Below, one piece after another: positions 49,755 to 62,500 of a stretch of DNA of 64,000 nucleotides. The stretch covers positions 7,671,501-7,735,500 of the forward strand of contig LR746268.1 in the NCBI GenBank assembly GCA_902729315.2, written 5' to 3'. Position 1 is the stretch's first letter; every line of letters starts with the position of its first letter. A program made the position numbers and the translations under genes. Source of the stretch: Spirodela intermedia (Eukaryota; Streptophyta; Magnoliopsida; Alismatales; Araceae). The notes beneath the pieces are model-generated. The model saw only the letters and a program-made list of their open reading frames with translations. It searched no databases and had not been told where the DNA came from.

Positions 49755-52176
49755 GGCTGGTGGAAGTTGAGCACCTCCCGGGTCCTCGAAAGAGCTCGAG
49801 CCACGACACAACCGAAAACCCTAACCGTCGGAACCAGAACAAAACCTCCTTCTTATACAGAAAACCCTCTGAGGACCAAATTCTAGTTAACCACTAAAAC
49901 TTTTATTTACACATATACTGACACATATCCGACAGAAACTTTGTATGTTGGGACCTATCGACAATAGTTTATTCAATGTATCAATTTGTCTCGCGAGTAT
50001 ACCCAGTATTTTCCTAAACCCCCCAAAAAAACCTATAACTGGTAAAAAAATATATTTTTGGCCTGACCCCATTTTTATAAAAATTAACTGAGAGTCCTCG
50101 CACGTAACACAAGATTAAAATTCTGAGATGTTGGTGGTGTTGACCATCACACTAAGATGGCTATCCTACGATGGATTCAGAGAATGGTTAATGGGCTTGA
50201 TGGGACGCCTGTAGGATGCAGAACGTGGGCTCTGTTGCGTCACGCGGAGGTCAGCGTGAGCACGATTGCGCGTGGAAAGTGGGGCCCGCGGACCTTTTAC
50301 AACCCATGTGGGCCTCGTTCGGTGGATCAAATCAGTGTGGAAGAGAGAGAGAGAGAGAAGGAGGGGGGGTTATAGGCCCACGTGGAGCAAAAGATAGAGA
50401 GGGCCCGGGAGGCACACACGGTGACAGGCCCATTAAGGAGAGATGGTGGGCGGAGCCCAATCGGCAGAGCGCCATCATTCGGCGGGGAGGTGATGCGCCG
50501 GCGTGGCCCACGCCGCAGGCGGTGGCCTGGCGGCGGCGGCGGCGGAGCCGCCTCGAGATGAGACGATGTGGAAGACGCCGCCGCAATCGAGCACCCCTCA
50601 TCGATTGCCCCTCGTCGAGGCTTGTCGCCGGCGCGCGTACGAGTGCGAGTACGAGTACGAGTACTCCCCGAGGACTAGACGACGCGATGTAGGCCTGCCG
50701 GGCGGCGAGTAGGGCCGTCCGTAGTAGTCGCCGGAGATGTCTCCGTCTGAAGATCTATCTGTCTAGCAGCAGCGGTGGCCGAATCGCCGCCGGCGAGTAG
50801 GGCCGTCAAACCCAGGAATAATTGGGGTCTACAGATGGGGGATGGAACCGGACAGTAGGCTCTGAAGTGCTCGGATCCGCCGCTCCTCCGCCCCCCCTGC
50901 TTTCGACGTCCTCGCGCACTATTTTGGCGCCCCACTACGAACCTCGCCGGCGCCGGAGGGCCTCCGGCGCCGGCCGGCGGTGTTTCTAGACGCCATATCT
51001 GGCTGGCTGCTTTATGCGACATATATCCCGGACGGTTAAACAATGAGGGGATATTGAAATCTACGGAAGTGGGGAAATTAAAGTACGGGGGAGGATCGGT
51101 AGTTTATGAGCTTAAGCGTCGGGAGGATTCTCCCCAGCTTGCCCGGCGCCGTCCGACGAGATCTCAAAAGGCCCACATGGTCTCTGGGGAGAGGAATCCC
51201 GTTCCCCGAAAACCCACGAGCACCGCGGAGTTCAACAAATCTACAACAAAAGCAATCGAGTGGATTTGACCCCACACGGAAGGGCCCCCCAGCGCCCGCC
51301 CATTAGACGAGGAGAGGGAGGGAGGAGCAAAAATGGAGCCTTTGAGGGGAGGGAGGGAAGAGGAGGAAGGGAAGGGGGAGGCCTAAAAAGAAGGATCCCC
51401 CCACGTAGTGGGTAGACTAAGTATGCACGAAACAAGGGAATCCATCATTCCATGCCCTTCGAAGCGATCAACGGGGGGATATGGGGCTCCGTACCGAGGG
51501 AGGGAGGAGGCTGGGGAAAACCAGCGGGCCCCTTTTGCATTAACCGATGTCTCCACCGCCGGAAGCCTTCACCGTCGGAGGAGAGAGGCGATGGCCTGCC
51601 GGGCGAGGGGAGAAAGGAGACTGTTTTGGGGAGGATGAGAGAGGGGTGGGGCGGCAGCTCTACGACCAAAGAGGGGCGAATTCCCAATAGACCGCGGCCC
51701 CGATTTGGAGGAACCGCGGTCAAACCCGGTCAGCGTGGGCTTCGGTTTCTTTCCTTCTCCCCCGGCGGCGCCCCTGCACTTGGCCATCTCCATCTTTCCC
51801 TCTTCCTTGTCTCGCCCCCCCTCCCCCGAATAATTAATTAATGGGGGGGAGACGGGGAGCTATGGGGTTGGGGGTCGGTTCTTCCCCCGAATTCCTTCTC
51901 TTTTTATCTGCCACTAAAACGACGCAAATGGCAGATTCCAAATCATCCTTTCCCCTCTAGAGGAAACACCCATCATTGCTGCCAACTATCCTTTTCAACA
52001 TAGGAAACTGGGCTTTTAAGCCATCCCCCCCCCCTCTCCGCCACCGCCCTCTCTCTCTCTCTCCTCCCCCCTACTTCAATTCCGCCCGCACCCACCAGGC
52101 CTTCCTCTCCAGTCTCTTCAGTCCTCGGCGACTCCTTCCCGCTCGGTGAGCCCCTGCGTCGACCCGAGCCGTCCAC
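49755..52176. other. Intergenic bystin / BPS1-like
   Basis: A 2.4-kb head-to-head spacer. From 50280 to 51000 it is GC-rich, with several GGCCCA/TGGGCC elements (50281-50460) and a GA run at 50341-50360. Open frames of 120-160 codons at 50.2-51.8 kb are explained by GC content; none resembles a known protein. A CT run at 52050-52066 probably lies in the leader of the BPS1-like gene. Confidence 0.7.
49815..49824. promoter_or_regulatory. Telo-box upstream of bystin
   Basis: AAAACCCTAA at 49815-49824, 61 bases upstream of the bystin ATG. The AAACCCTA telo-box is established as a promoter element of plant translation and ribosome-biogenesis genes, which suits bystin. Confidence 0.65.
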
Positions 52177-53219
52177 ATGAACAATCCTTCCGTCAGTGGC
52201 TTCTACTCGCACCTGGCCCGCGGCCTCGACGAGCTCGAGAGGGGCTTCATGGCGGACAGCTTCATGTCGCTCCAATTCCTCCAGCGCGTCGTCTCCCTCC
52301 TCCGGTCCTTCCACTCCCAGCTGACCCACCTGGTCCAGAAGCTCCACCTCCCCGTCGGAGATAAGTGGCTCAACGAGTACATGGACGAGAGCTCCCGCCT
52401 CTGGGAGGTCTGCCATGTCGTCAAGCTCGGCGTCTCCGGCATGGAGAATTACTGCTCCATCGGCGCCGACATGGTGTTTTCCCTCGACGGGCACCGCCGC
52501 CCCCTCCCCCACCAGCTCTCCCGGCAGGTGGCGGCCAATCCACTTCAGTGCTCTCCTCCTGCTCTTCCTCTGCGCCGGGCGTGACCCACTCCTCTGTTTT
52601 TTCTAAGCAGGTAATGCGGGCCATCTCCGGCTGCCGGAGGGAAGCGGCGGGGCTGGAAGAGGAGAACAGGGTACTGGTTGAAGCGAGGATCCAGCCGCAG
52701 TCGCTCCGCTTCGACGAGAAGGTCCTGGTGGAGTCCAAGCTCAACGGCTTCAGCGGCTTCAGGGGCGTCCTCTACGCCATGAGGAACGTGAGCTCGCTGC
52801 TCCTGTTGATCCTGCTCTGGGGGATGGTCTGGTGGGGGGCCGACCCGAGCTCCTTCAGGGGCACCTTCGAAGGGCCGCCCTTCTTCGGCTCGGGGTTCAT
52901 GGCGTCCATGTCGAGGCTGCAGCAGCGGGTGGCGGCGGAGATCGACGTGCTGGGTCGCCGCCCCGGGATCTTGATGCACGAATTCCGGCAGGTGAGGGGG
53001 GCGATGGAGGAGCTGCGGGAGGAGCTTGAGAAGGCCGCCGCCGCCAGGGGGTACGACTCCGGCGACGTGGGGCTCGTCTGGGAAAGGGTGGAGTGCCTGA
53101 AAGCTTGCTTCGGCGTGCTCAAGTCGGGGACGGAGAGCATCCTTATGCAGCTTGACGACTTCTTCGACGAGATTGTCGAAGGCCGAAAGAAACTGCTCGA
53201 CATCTGCAGCCACCGGTAG
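52177..53219 (+). CDS. BPS1/BYPASS1-like plant-specific protein
   Basis: Two exons, 52177-52527 and 52611-53219, joined across an 83-base GT-AG intron in phase 0, give 319 residues. It begins [17 protein letters not shown] and is mainly helical. The block [36 protein letters not shown] corresponds to the D/EKWI-YLDISVKLLD segment of BYPASS1 and its relatives. A hydrophobic stretch [12 protein letters not shown] (about residues 178-195) could be a membrane segment. The C-terminal half ([16 protein letters not shown] and [24 protein letters not shown]) looks coiled-coil. BYPASS1 limits a root-derived mobile signal in Arabidopsis, but members of this family are mostly uncharacterised, so no function is claimed. 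From memory the closest match is the Arabidopsis At1g22030/At1g77855 pair. Confidence 0.8.
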
Positions 53220-56200
53220 CAAAGCGAAGAGAGGGTGAGACTAGTTATAGAGCAGAGAGGGGGCCGGACCGGCCGGCGATAGAGAGAGAGAAAGAGGGGG
53301 GAGAGAGACGCAGTGGAGCAAAGAAGGAAAGAACAGTTAGTTCTTCGGGGAGGGAGATCTGTCTCTCTCTCTCTTTCTCTCTCTCTACGCACTTCAGTTG
53401 TTATTTTGCTGTTTTCGCCTTTTTGCTCTTCTGTGTTGCATCAACAACAGTCTAAAGAGACCCCCCTCCTCAAAAATCCCCACCTTCCTTCCCCATGGCT
53501 CGAGAGATCCGAAGAAACCCAGAGGGAAAAAAACACCAGGGGAGAGAGGCTCCCTCCCCAGAGGGGGGCAAGAAGGACGCTGTCACTGCCCTTCTGACGG
53601 GACCTCGGTGGGACGGGCATGACAGGGAAGACGGCCGGCATCCGATCATAAGAACGATAGAGCCCGACGCAACCTTGCTCTAAAAGGAAGTGCAAACCTT
53701 GGCTTTCATCAACGAACGAGCCTCTATGCCCTCGAACACGTACGGATCGGCATAGGGTCTATGGATATTTAAAGGAAGGAGCTACGCCTCAGAGAGAGAG
53801 AGAGAGAGAGAGAGGAGAACTTCTATGCTCTGCTTTCCCCGTTATTCTTTCTTTCATTACGACCTTTCCGGGGGTTTCTTCCCTTCCCATCCGTCGCCGT
53901 CAGTAATCATTCCACTTAGGCTTGGAGATTCCTTGTCTGGATGTGAAATTATATAAAAACAGAGGGAAGGGGCGACAGGAAGGTTTTGTCCGACCCGACT
54001 ACTATGCAGCAGACCGTGGAGACACCATGGAAGCCCCTCCGATGAAACAGCAGCCTGACACCGTCCCCCTCTTGCCTGCTGTTGACCTCCTTTCTCTGCT
54101 AACAACTGTAGATCCTTGTCCCTTTCCTCATGCCCCTCTCAACTAAGCTTCCTTGCTTATCTCTTCCCCAGCATTTGAGCCCTCGCCCCCAAAAGTTGCC
54201 AGGACATGGCGGGCACAGCCGTGGGCCATCCTAGACTTGCTTTCCTAATCCACCGGGTAAGCCAAAGGACGGTCACAACCCAGAATACTTGGTGGGTGGT
54301 ACGTCTAATTGGGGCTAGGGGATTGAATTCATACATATTTTAAGCTTGGTTAGGACAAACATCAACAGTGGACTTACCTAACTCAGAGCAGTGGCCGAAG
54401 AAGCAGTAATGGCTGGCCCGCGGGCACCAGTGATGTCTCCTCTAGTCTCTGGATTCTCAGCAGCTCACCCGCCGTAGCCATGAACTAGATCAAAGCGTCT
54501 GGATGCTCTTTATTATGTAAGATTGAAACCATACAAAGATGACGATGCAGAGCCACCGTGCGAGTCTTCCGAAGAGCAACAGAGATCAAGACTCAGCAGA
54601 CACTGAGCTTTTGCACCACTCACTGCAAGAATGCCATGTTTGATGAATTCTGTGGCGAAATTCTCACAACTTCTGCAGCACGACATATTATCTCTCATGG
54701 GATCGGCCATCATTTCTCCTGGTTATACGGCACCTGCAGTAACGGAGGGCATTTCAGGATAAGCAACAGCATTTCAAGAGAGAGCTCGTTCCGACGCTGG
54801 ATCCAGGGGTAGGAGACTTTTTCTCTCTTTAGTCGTGGTACTTGGCAGTAGGAAATCACTGGAAGCCCTGTTTTCATCTTCTTTTGACTTTCTCAACCCA
54901 GGAAGCGCACAAACCACATGCACAGATCAATCATTGTCCTCAATTCTCAAACCGGCCCTCGGTGGAAGAATGACGAGGCCAGTTAGTCAAAGTGTACACC
55001 CAAAGCCCTTGCTTCCTTCATATTTACCCATTTGACACCAAAAAAAACACTAATAATGAACATTGCGATGAATGACAGAGTCTCCTGAGGAACTTTTCCC
55101 TCAACTCGGCACAGGAGAGTTGAAAGTCTGTGGAAGCAAGGATCACATTGATAACTAAAATCAAGAAAAATGAAATTTTCTTACAGTCATAAAGTGCTCA
55201 TCTATGAGCTGTTACTTGGGTCGGAAACAGCTAAAATTATTCGAGCATGGGAAGGATTCACAAATCAAATGCAGCAGATACCATGTTTATTGAAATCACA
55301 GGACTTTGAACAACATTCAACCCATGAATCCGTGTTGTAAAAATCAGAAAAAAGAGAAGAAATAAATAAACAAAAACAATACAATTCCATGATATTAAGA
55401 AGACATAAGGTCGACTCGTGTCAACCCAACATTCTGCTCTTATATAACCTAAAATCTCCTCTAATGAAAATGATGTACTGATGATACTTTATGCTAATGT
55501 TTAGAGGAACTTGGATTTTGATATGTAATGAAAAAAAAATAAAAAAGGCATCCTGACACGTGTGCTCCGTGTACGCATCAACACTGCCCAACATTTACTT
55601 GCAATCTGACCGAGCAGCTCCACCATAATCAGAAATCTGCCAGAACAAAGATGAGTAATTCCATTTATTCTTCGCTGAGCTTTTCTCTTCTCGAGCTGTT
55701 CACAGTCGTTATATCCAGTGAGATGAATTGGAGGCACAAAAAGTTAAACCCCAATAGCTCTCGGTGAAGGATGAAGGTGGCATATGCTTTCCTCGAGCAC
55801 ATTTGCTCTGAAATAAGTAGGGGTTCTCCGAATACCACTGACGGAAAAGTTCACTGTGACGGAAAAGTTCACCCACTCGAGCCTTTGCTTCTCCTTCTCC
55901 ATGTCTCATTTATGTGAGCACAAGCGCGGCAACAGTCTGGGGCCCTGCGGATGGAGGGTGGTCCTCGTGTCTCCAGATCCGGTTCCAATCAGTGCGATGG
56001 CAAGGAAAGTCAGAACCCACCCCGAACGCTCATCTATCCCTCTTCCCACTCTTCTTCGAAGTGGTCGGCATTATTGCCTCCTGCCGACGATTCTCTCGCT
56101 GAGCTCGCAGACTGCGCAGCGGCGGAGGACTGGAAACCGTCCTCTCATAACAGAGAACAAAACGCCCTAAGCAACACCGCGGAGGGAAGGTCATTCTCCG

Positions 56201-56642
56201 TTGATTCGTGCGAAGGAAGCCTCACCGAAATGGTCCCTCCCCTCTGTCCATCCCGTGGAGGAGAGAAACAATAGCAAGGACAGATACAGCGGCAACAGGG
56301 GCGGCAGAAGCATGCCAGATCGAGCTCCGGATGGAGCCGGAGGAGAACCAGGGCCAACCTTGCCACCGGTAGCGGAGCTTCCCGGGGAGACGATCAGAGG
56401 ATCGCTGGTAGACGACGAAGCACCGGTGTCTAGAGAAGAGAACCCTATATATATATATAGTTTTCTGACCAGCTGTTTCGACAAGGAATAAATAAATTGA
56501 TAAATAAGTAAATAATTCGCAAGTAATGGCAACGGTTCTCTATCCTAACCAACGACTTTGTTCGTAGCATTCGTACAGCAGCAGGTACTCCTCCTCCCTC
56601 TTCCGATGATCCCCGCGTCGGCACGACGGCGTCCCTAGAGGG
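53220..56642. other. Intergenic BPS1-like / PPR, possibly with an unrecognised transcribed locus
   Basis: A 3.4-kb spacer. The first 600 bases carry GA/CT runs (53281-53310, 53791-53813), consistent with the BPS1-like 3' UTR. From about 54480 to 55900 the minus strand shows gene-like texture (alternating balanced and AT-rich blocks, a potential AATAAA near 54512), but no protein family was recognised. A short direct repeat sits at 55839-55872 and an (AT)n run at 56446-56458. Confidence 0.5.
55839..55872. repeat. 16-base direct repeat, TGACGGAAAAGTTCAC x2
   Basis: Two perfect copies at 55839-55854 and 55857-55872, separated by two bases, in the spacer upstream of the PPR gene. Confidence 0.95.
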
Positions 56643-59270
56643 ATGGAAGGTGGAGACCGTCGCCGAAGAGGAGGAAGAAACAGGGACGGGATGAATCCAT
56701 GGTCGTTGATCCACCCAGCGGCCGCCCATGGGCCGCTCCTCCAACCAGTGTGGCCCTTTTCACCGCAACGGAACGCCGCAGGATCCCGCGTCCAGTCTCC
56801 GGCGAAGAGGCCTACGGTGGTGCAGGTCAATCCAGGGAGCCGCCGGATCGATCTGGAAGAGGCCGTGAGGTCACTGGAGGACGGAGAGGCCCGCAGAGGG
56901 ATCGATGGCGGTGGATTCTACAATTCGCTCATCCAAATTTGTATATCCGAGAAGGCTCTCCCGGAGGGGGAGCGACTGCGCGCCCACCTCGCACGCGTCG
57001 GCTATGAGCCCGGCGTCTTCTTGGAGAACCAGTTCCTCAATCTGTACGCAAAGTGCGGCAAGGTGAGGAAGGCGCGCGATTTGTTCGACAGAATGAGCGA
57101 GAGGAATGTCGTCACGTGGAACGCCATGATCGCCGGATACTGCTCAAATCAGTGCTTCCTAGAGGCTTCTCTGCTCTTCGCCGCCATGGTCGAGAGTGGT
57201 GACCAGATCCCCAACCAGGCGACTTACTTGGGTGCACTGAGGGCAGTGGTCGGTTCTGGGGACCTGAAGCTTGGGCTGCAGGTGCATGGCCGCCTGCTGA
57301 AGTTAGGTTCCCTCCTGTCCCAGGTAGAAGTGGGGAATTCGCTGATCAACATGTACGCGAAGTTAGGCAGGCCGCATGATACCTGGACGGTGTTTGATAA
57401 TATGCCGGACCGGGATGCAGTCTCGTGGAACACCGCCATCGCTGCCAATGCCCGGAGCGGCAGTGGCATCGGGGCTCTGACCCTGTTCCAACGAATGAAC
57501 ACAGAAGGCTTCCATCCCGACGGCTTCACCTTCGCAAGCCTTCTGGGAACGGAGGATGTCGCCGGAGTTTCAGAGCTCCACGGGCAGATCACCAAGCGCA
57601 ACCTTGAGGACGACTCCTACGTAGGAAGTGCCCTTCTGGCCGCCTATGCTAGGAACGGAAGCCCTCGAGAGGCGCTGCTAGTGTTCGAGGGGCTGACCGA
57701 TCCCAATACCATCGCCTGGAACTCCGCCATTGCCGCCTGCGTGGAGAATACGATGGTCGAACAGGGGCTACAACTCTTTCTGGAGATGCAGCGGGTCGGC
57801 GTGCTTCCAGACGCCTGCACCATCTCCTCCTTGCTGGCCGCAGCTACGGTCGGATCCTTCATTTCTGTAGGAAAGCAGGCCCATGGACTTGCAGTGAAGC
57901 TCGACCTCTGCTGGGAGACGCCAGTGGGGAACGCCCTCATCACCATGTATTCCAAGCAGGGCTCTGTCTCCGACAGCCGCCGGTCCTTCCAGTGCGCAGC
58001 CGACCCCGATCTCATCACCTGGAACTCCATGGCTCAAGCTTACCTCACCAACGAAAAGCACAAGGAAGCACTCGCCCTCTTCGTCGAGATGAAGCTCGCC
58101 GGAGTCGAGGCGGACCAGTATGGCTTCACTACTGCCTTGGGCGCCTGTGGCTCTCTCTGTTGGAAGCGAACTGGGGCCACAATCCATGGTTATGCCGTGA
58201 AGCTCGGAATAGAGCTCGATGCCTTCGTCGGGAGCGCCCTCGTCGACATGTACGGGAAATGCGCGGCGGTGACGGAGGCTAAGCTGGTCTTCGACGGGAT
58301 TGAATGCAAGGATCTGGTCGCCTGGAACTCCATGGCAGTCGGGTACGTGCAAAACGGCTGCTTGGACCAGGCTCTTGGGCTTCTCACAGCGATGGGCAAA
58401 GATGGGTCGGAGCCGGACGAGTTCACCTTCTCCGGCATGCTCTCCGCCTGCGCGGAAGCCTCAGCCCTGCAGAGCGGCCGGCAACTCCATGCTCTGGTCA
58501 CCAAGTCAGCCATCAACGCCGACACGGCGGTGGCGAATGCTCTTATGACAATGTACGCCAGATCGGGATGCGTAGCCGAGGCGTCGCAGATCTTCTCCCA
58601 GCTCGCCGCCCCAAACGCCGCGTCTTGGACTGCGATGATCGGAGGGTACGCGCAGAGCGGCCTCCCAAGGGAGGCCCTCAAGCTGTTCGAACAAATGGCG
58701 GAGCGCGGCGTGAGACCCGACGGCAAGACCTTCCTCGCCCTGCTCACGGCCTGCAGCTACGCCGGAGATGTGGACCAAGCAGGGAGGTTCTTCGAAGAGA
58801 TGCAGACGGAATACGGATTAGGACGGGAGTTCGAGCACTACGCTTGCATGGTGGACGTCCTCGGCCGCGCAGGGAGGTTGGAGGAGGCGGAAGGGGTCAT
58901 CGATGGGATGCCGCACGCGCCGAATGCCCTCGTGTGGAGGACGTTGCTCGGGGCTTGCAGAACACACGGGGATCTGAGCAGGGGGGAGAAGGCCATGGAG
59001 AATATCCTGGCGGCGCAGCCGAGGGACTCGGCGGCGTACGTCCTTCTCTCCAACATGTACGCCGCGAGAGGGAGGTGGGACGGCGTTGCGGAGGTGAGGA
59101 GGCTGATGAGGGAGAAGGGCCTGAGGAAGGAAACTGGGAAGAGCTGGATAGAGGTGCATCATCGAGTGCACGAGTTCGTAGCAGGGGACTCCACGCATCC
59201 GCAGACAGACGCCATTTATTCCACATTGGAAAGCCTTCTGGAGGTGATGAGAGCTGCCGGAGATAGCTAA
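56643..59270 (+). CDS. PLS-class pentatricopeptide repeat protein with E/E+ C-terminus
   Basis: An organelle-targeted RNA-binding protein; this class usually specifies C-to-U editing sites in plastid or mitochondrial transcripts. It is one uninterrupted frame of up to 875 residues and intronless, as usual for PLS PPRs. About twenty tandem PPR motifs run from about residue 90 to 770, recognisable by recurrent blocks such as NVVTWNAMIAGYC, DAVSWNTAIAANAR, DLITWNSMAQAY, DLVAWNSMAVGYV and AASWTAMIGGYAQSG, with VGNALITMYSKQG-like S motifs between. The tail has the E motif (EHYACMVDVLGRAG, NALVWRTLLGACRTHGD, YVLLSNMYAARGRWDGVAEVRRLM) and a short E+ part (KSWIEVHHRVHEFVAGDSTHPQT). There is no DYW deaminase domain, so editing would need a partner. 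The first ATG is 56643; M17 (56691, MNPWSLIHP) gives a more transit-peptide-like N-terminus and may be the true start. Confidence 0.93.
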   Translation: MEGGDRRRRGGRNRDGMNPWSLIHPAAAHGPLLQPVWPFSPQRNAAGSRVQSPAKRPTVVQVNPGSRRIDLEEAVRSLEDGEARRGIDGGGFYNSLIQICISEKALPEGERLRAHLARVGYEPGVFLENQFLNLYAKCGKVRKARDLFDRMSERNVVTWNAMIAGYCSNQCFLEASLLFAAMVESGDQIPNQATYLGALRAVVGSGDLKLGLQVHGRLLKLGSLLSQVEVGNSLINMYAKLGRPHDTWTVFDNMPDRDAVSWNTAIAANARSGSGIGALTLFQRMNTEGFHPDGFTFASLLGTEDVAGVSELHGQITKRNLEDDSYVGSALLAAYARNGSPREALLVFEGLTDPNTIAWNSAIAACVENTMVEQGLQLFLEMQRVGVLPDACTISSLLAAATVGSFISVGKQAHGLAVKLDLCWETPVGNALITMYSKQGSVSDSRRSFQCAADPDLITWNSMAQAYLTNEKHKEALALFVEMKLAGVEADQYGFTTALGACGSLCWKRTGATIHGYAVKLGIELDAFVGSALVDMYGKCAAVTEAKLVFDGIECKDLVAWNSMAVGYVQNGCLDQALGLLTAMGKDGSEPDEFTFSGMLSACAEASALQSGRQLHALVTKSAINADTAVANALMTMYARSGCVAEASQIFSQLAAPNAASWTAMIGGYAQSGLPREALKLFEQMAERGVRPDGKTFLALLTACSYAGDVDQAGRFFEEMQTEYGLGREFEHYACMVDVLGRAGRLEEAEGVIDGMPHAPNALVWRTLLGACRTHGDLSRGEKAMENILAAQPRDSAAYVLLSNMYAARGRWDGVAEVRRLMREKGLRKETGKSWIEVHHRVHEFVAGDSTHPQTDAIYSTLESLLEVMRAAGDS

Positions 59271-59509
59271 TGCGCCTTCAATCCGGGTTCAAGAAGCTCT
59301 GACGAGCTAGCTGCTCAGTTCTGCCCACTAAATCCGGAGATAGAACAGAGGTCGATCGAATTATTAGAACACAACAATGAAATCTGAAGAGGCATGCAGG
59401 CTACTCAGTTTCTTATTCTCAGATCACATCAGGGACTCAAAATGCTGGTTTTCTTCTGCAAGAACTGTACAGCAAGGCTGTGGAGGGAGGATATCAGATG
59501 ACGCAGAGA

Positions 59510-62500
59510 TTACAGAAGCTGAACGGCGGCAATTTTCGGGATCTTCTCTCTAAGCTTCTGGGTCAGCGCCACCCGAACGGTCATGACCCCTGCCGCTGGC
59601 CCCGACAGTCGGACTTTTACGATTGGCTCCTCGATGCATATGAGTTCAAGCTCGCCGCCGCCGGTGCCAACGAGGTACGGCCGTAGCTCGTCCAGAACCT
59701 GAGTGATCGGGGAGGCAATTCCAAGAATTAGGTTTTCACGAGCTATAATAAGGTTGAGAGGGCACCGGATTACTTCTGGCCACCAGGAAGCCGATCTCAA
59801 ACAGAGCCAACCCTGTTCTACGCAGGCTGATTGGTATAAATAATAAATTGCCTAGTTTATTCAGAGGAAAAACTAGAAAATAGAGTCAGAAAAGTGGTGC
59901 AGTAGCTCCATGTTCTTTTACTCGTGGACAAAGAGTTTGCCAGACAGATTGATACGGTCAAGCAAATGGTACAAGATCCAGCAAAATGTAGAGAGAAAAA
60001 AATTTAGAAGAAAAATACAATAATCAGTAAAGTCACTAAAAAAGGGCAGCTAAATATGTCCGGTTCTGTTCTCATCGCCAAGAAATGTAGGTTACTAAAG
60101 TAAATGGCATGGGGTTCCTTTCCAAGGTTCATAAATGGCATGGGGTGTAAGAACTCGTTTAACCAAAAGTAACAGAAAAATCGAATCACGAGGGAACTGT
60201 TATATGCAATCTTGGGTCATTGGGTTTGATAGAGGCACATCGGCCATGCAACGCTACCATGACTAACAGCTAGTCCTAAGAAGGGAGGTCCCAGCAAACC
60301 AGAAAATTCTGAACACATACACCACGCGGATAGCAAAATATATTTGTTGTCCTCATTGGTTTTAGGGTTCAGGACAGAATTATAAGATCACTACGTAAAT
60401 GGATTTGACTTCTATCTAATACCCAACACAATTTAAATTGTTAGACTGCAAATCTTTTTTCCCACAATCTTCAATATGCTAACGGCTGTATGATGCACAT
60501 TAATGTACCAAAAATGCGACAAAAAAGGGTGATCAAGTTGCTCACTGCATGAAAAAACTAGTTCCATCAAATTGTAGAGATCACAGCCATTCCCAATACA
60601 AAGGATGAAGATAACCAGCAACCACCGTTAACACATTGGCATGTACCGTATCGGTCAAAACATTTCCAAACAAGTCTCTATGGAAAGCATGAACACGGCA
60701 TTTATTGTTTCCATTATAACCCTAAAAAGTACAATCACAACATTTATTGAAGAAACCATAGGACAAGCTGAAGCGAAGCAATAATGAGCAAAGTCATAGG
60801 AAAAAAAAAACTGTAATTGAATTTCAAGAAAGGAGTATGATAGAGCAAGAAATGGGAAAAAAACAACCTTCTCTATATTTTCTTCATTCAACTCGAGTCC
60901 TGTCTCCTCATCTGTGACAGGTTCAACTGCAACTATTTCTGGGATTTTTTCCATTAGACGACGCTCAATTCCCATCTTCATAGTCATCACTGAGCTCGGA
61001 CAAGACCCACATGCTCCTTGCAGCTTCAATCTCACAACATTCCCATCAATCTCGTGAAGTACCACATTCCCACCGTCCGCTATAAGATATGGTCGAACCT
61101 CATCCAGCACACTCTCAACATTCTCTTCAGTTAATGGCAATTCTACAATGGGATTCGGAGTTGTAACAGCCTTAACAACTGCAGGAAAGACAATTATGAG
61201 TCATTTACCTTCTTTTTCTAGCGATAACTGTTAGTGAGGCCCAAAATGAGGGTTGTGTAAAGGACTGGAAACAAATATTAAACATTTTGATATCTACCCT
61301 TGTTTAGGCATGAGCATTTTGTTCTGGGCTACAGGAATCCAACAGCCGCCTGTAGATGAAGTACAATTTATCCCGGAATCGCATACGGATGTGATAGTAA
61401 TTTCAAGCTAATTTAGTCCTAGGCATCTCCTCAGGATGGGATGACTTCGGCATTTGGCACATTATAAGAAAGATTTACAGACTGGATTCTTATTTCGCAA
61501 TACTCTACATCCTGCAGTAAGGAAACAAATTCTTTTCTGCTGTGATCAAAGACCACATATTCTTTTCTACAGACTAAAGTAATGATGAAAAAATTATTGT
61601 GATGGTACGGGGATGTACATAGGGATAAAACAGTAAAACACAACAGTAGGACATGGAATCTGGATTGCAATATTTTAGTAAGGTAAGTAAGGACAGAAGA
61701 AGCCAACCAAGTACAACACATTTATTTGAATATTTTCTTCCAAACCTGCATTTTTTACCAGAGTTACAAATCTTCCTCTTCGATGTTTGAGTTCATAAAC
61801 AAGACTTGGGCGCACAATGTCACTTGTATAAACCTTAGAGGGAAGCTCTAGCTTCTTGTCTAGTTTTCTTCATCCCTTTATTTACATGTGACAAGAAGAC
61901 AGGCAAGATCCAACAAGAAAGCCAATGCACACGGTACTGTCAACGAACATGCTTACTTCTGAAAAACAGATATTTTCATCTCAGATATTATTTATAACTA
62001 ATTGTGGTCGGGTTTACAGATCTAATCCTGCCTTTGTATTTAATCATTCGTTATATCTATGTTTTGAAAACAGAAATTTTCATAATTACGCGTCCTCAGC
62101 CACATGCTTTTTTGCTCTTGTAATTGTTCTTTAAGTGTCATGAAAGTGGTGATTATATATCTCTTCAAGGTAAATGTTAACATATCTTCCGTGATGGTCA
62201 ATTGACAAGAAAATTCAATAGCTTTCGAAGTGAAAGATTAAGCAAATAATAATCAATTTCTGGTTTATTAGGACCTTTTTCTGTCTGGTTACAAGCTTGT
62301 TCAAAGATTTCCAATTCTAACCTTTAAAGTCCATTGCACCCCATGATGTAAATATGCTTCTTTTGTGTACTATCGTCCGACAGCTCAAATTTATAATCCG
62401 AATTCTTTTAAAAATTCATAAAAAAACGAATCAGGGAGAAGCGTACCAGACGATGGGATTACGGGGGAAAAGCGGTGAATTGAAGAAGAGGTGAAACCCA

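Noticed and set aside
50216-50692. 158-codon + strand open frame upstream of the BPS1-like gene
   Set aside because: Lies in a GC-rich stretch, is Arg-rich low complexity and resembles no known protein.
58304-59266. 320-codon + strand open frame
   Set aside because: A shifted-frame shadow of the PPR gene; low-complexity Arg/Gly composition.
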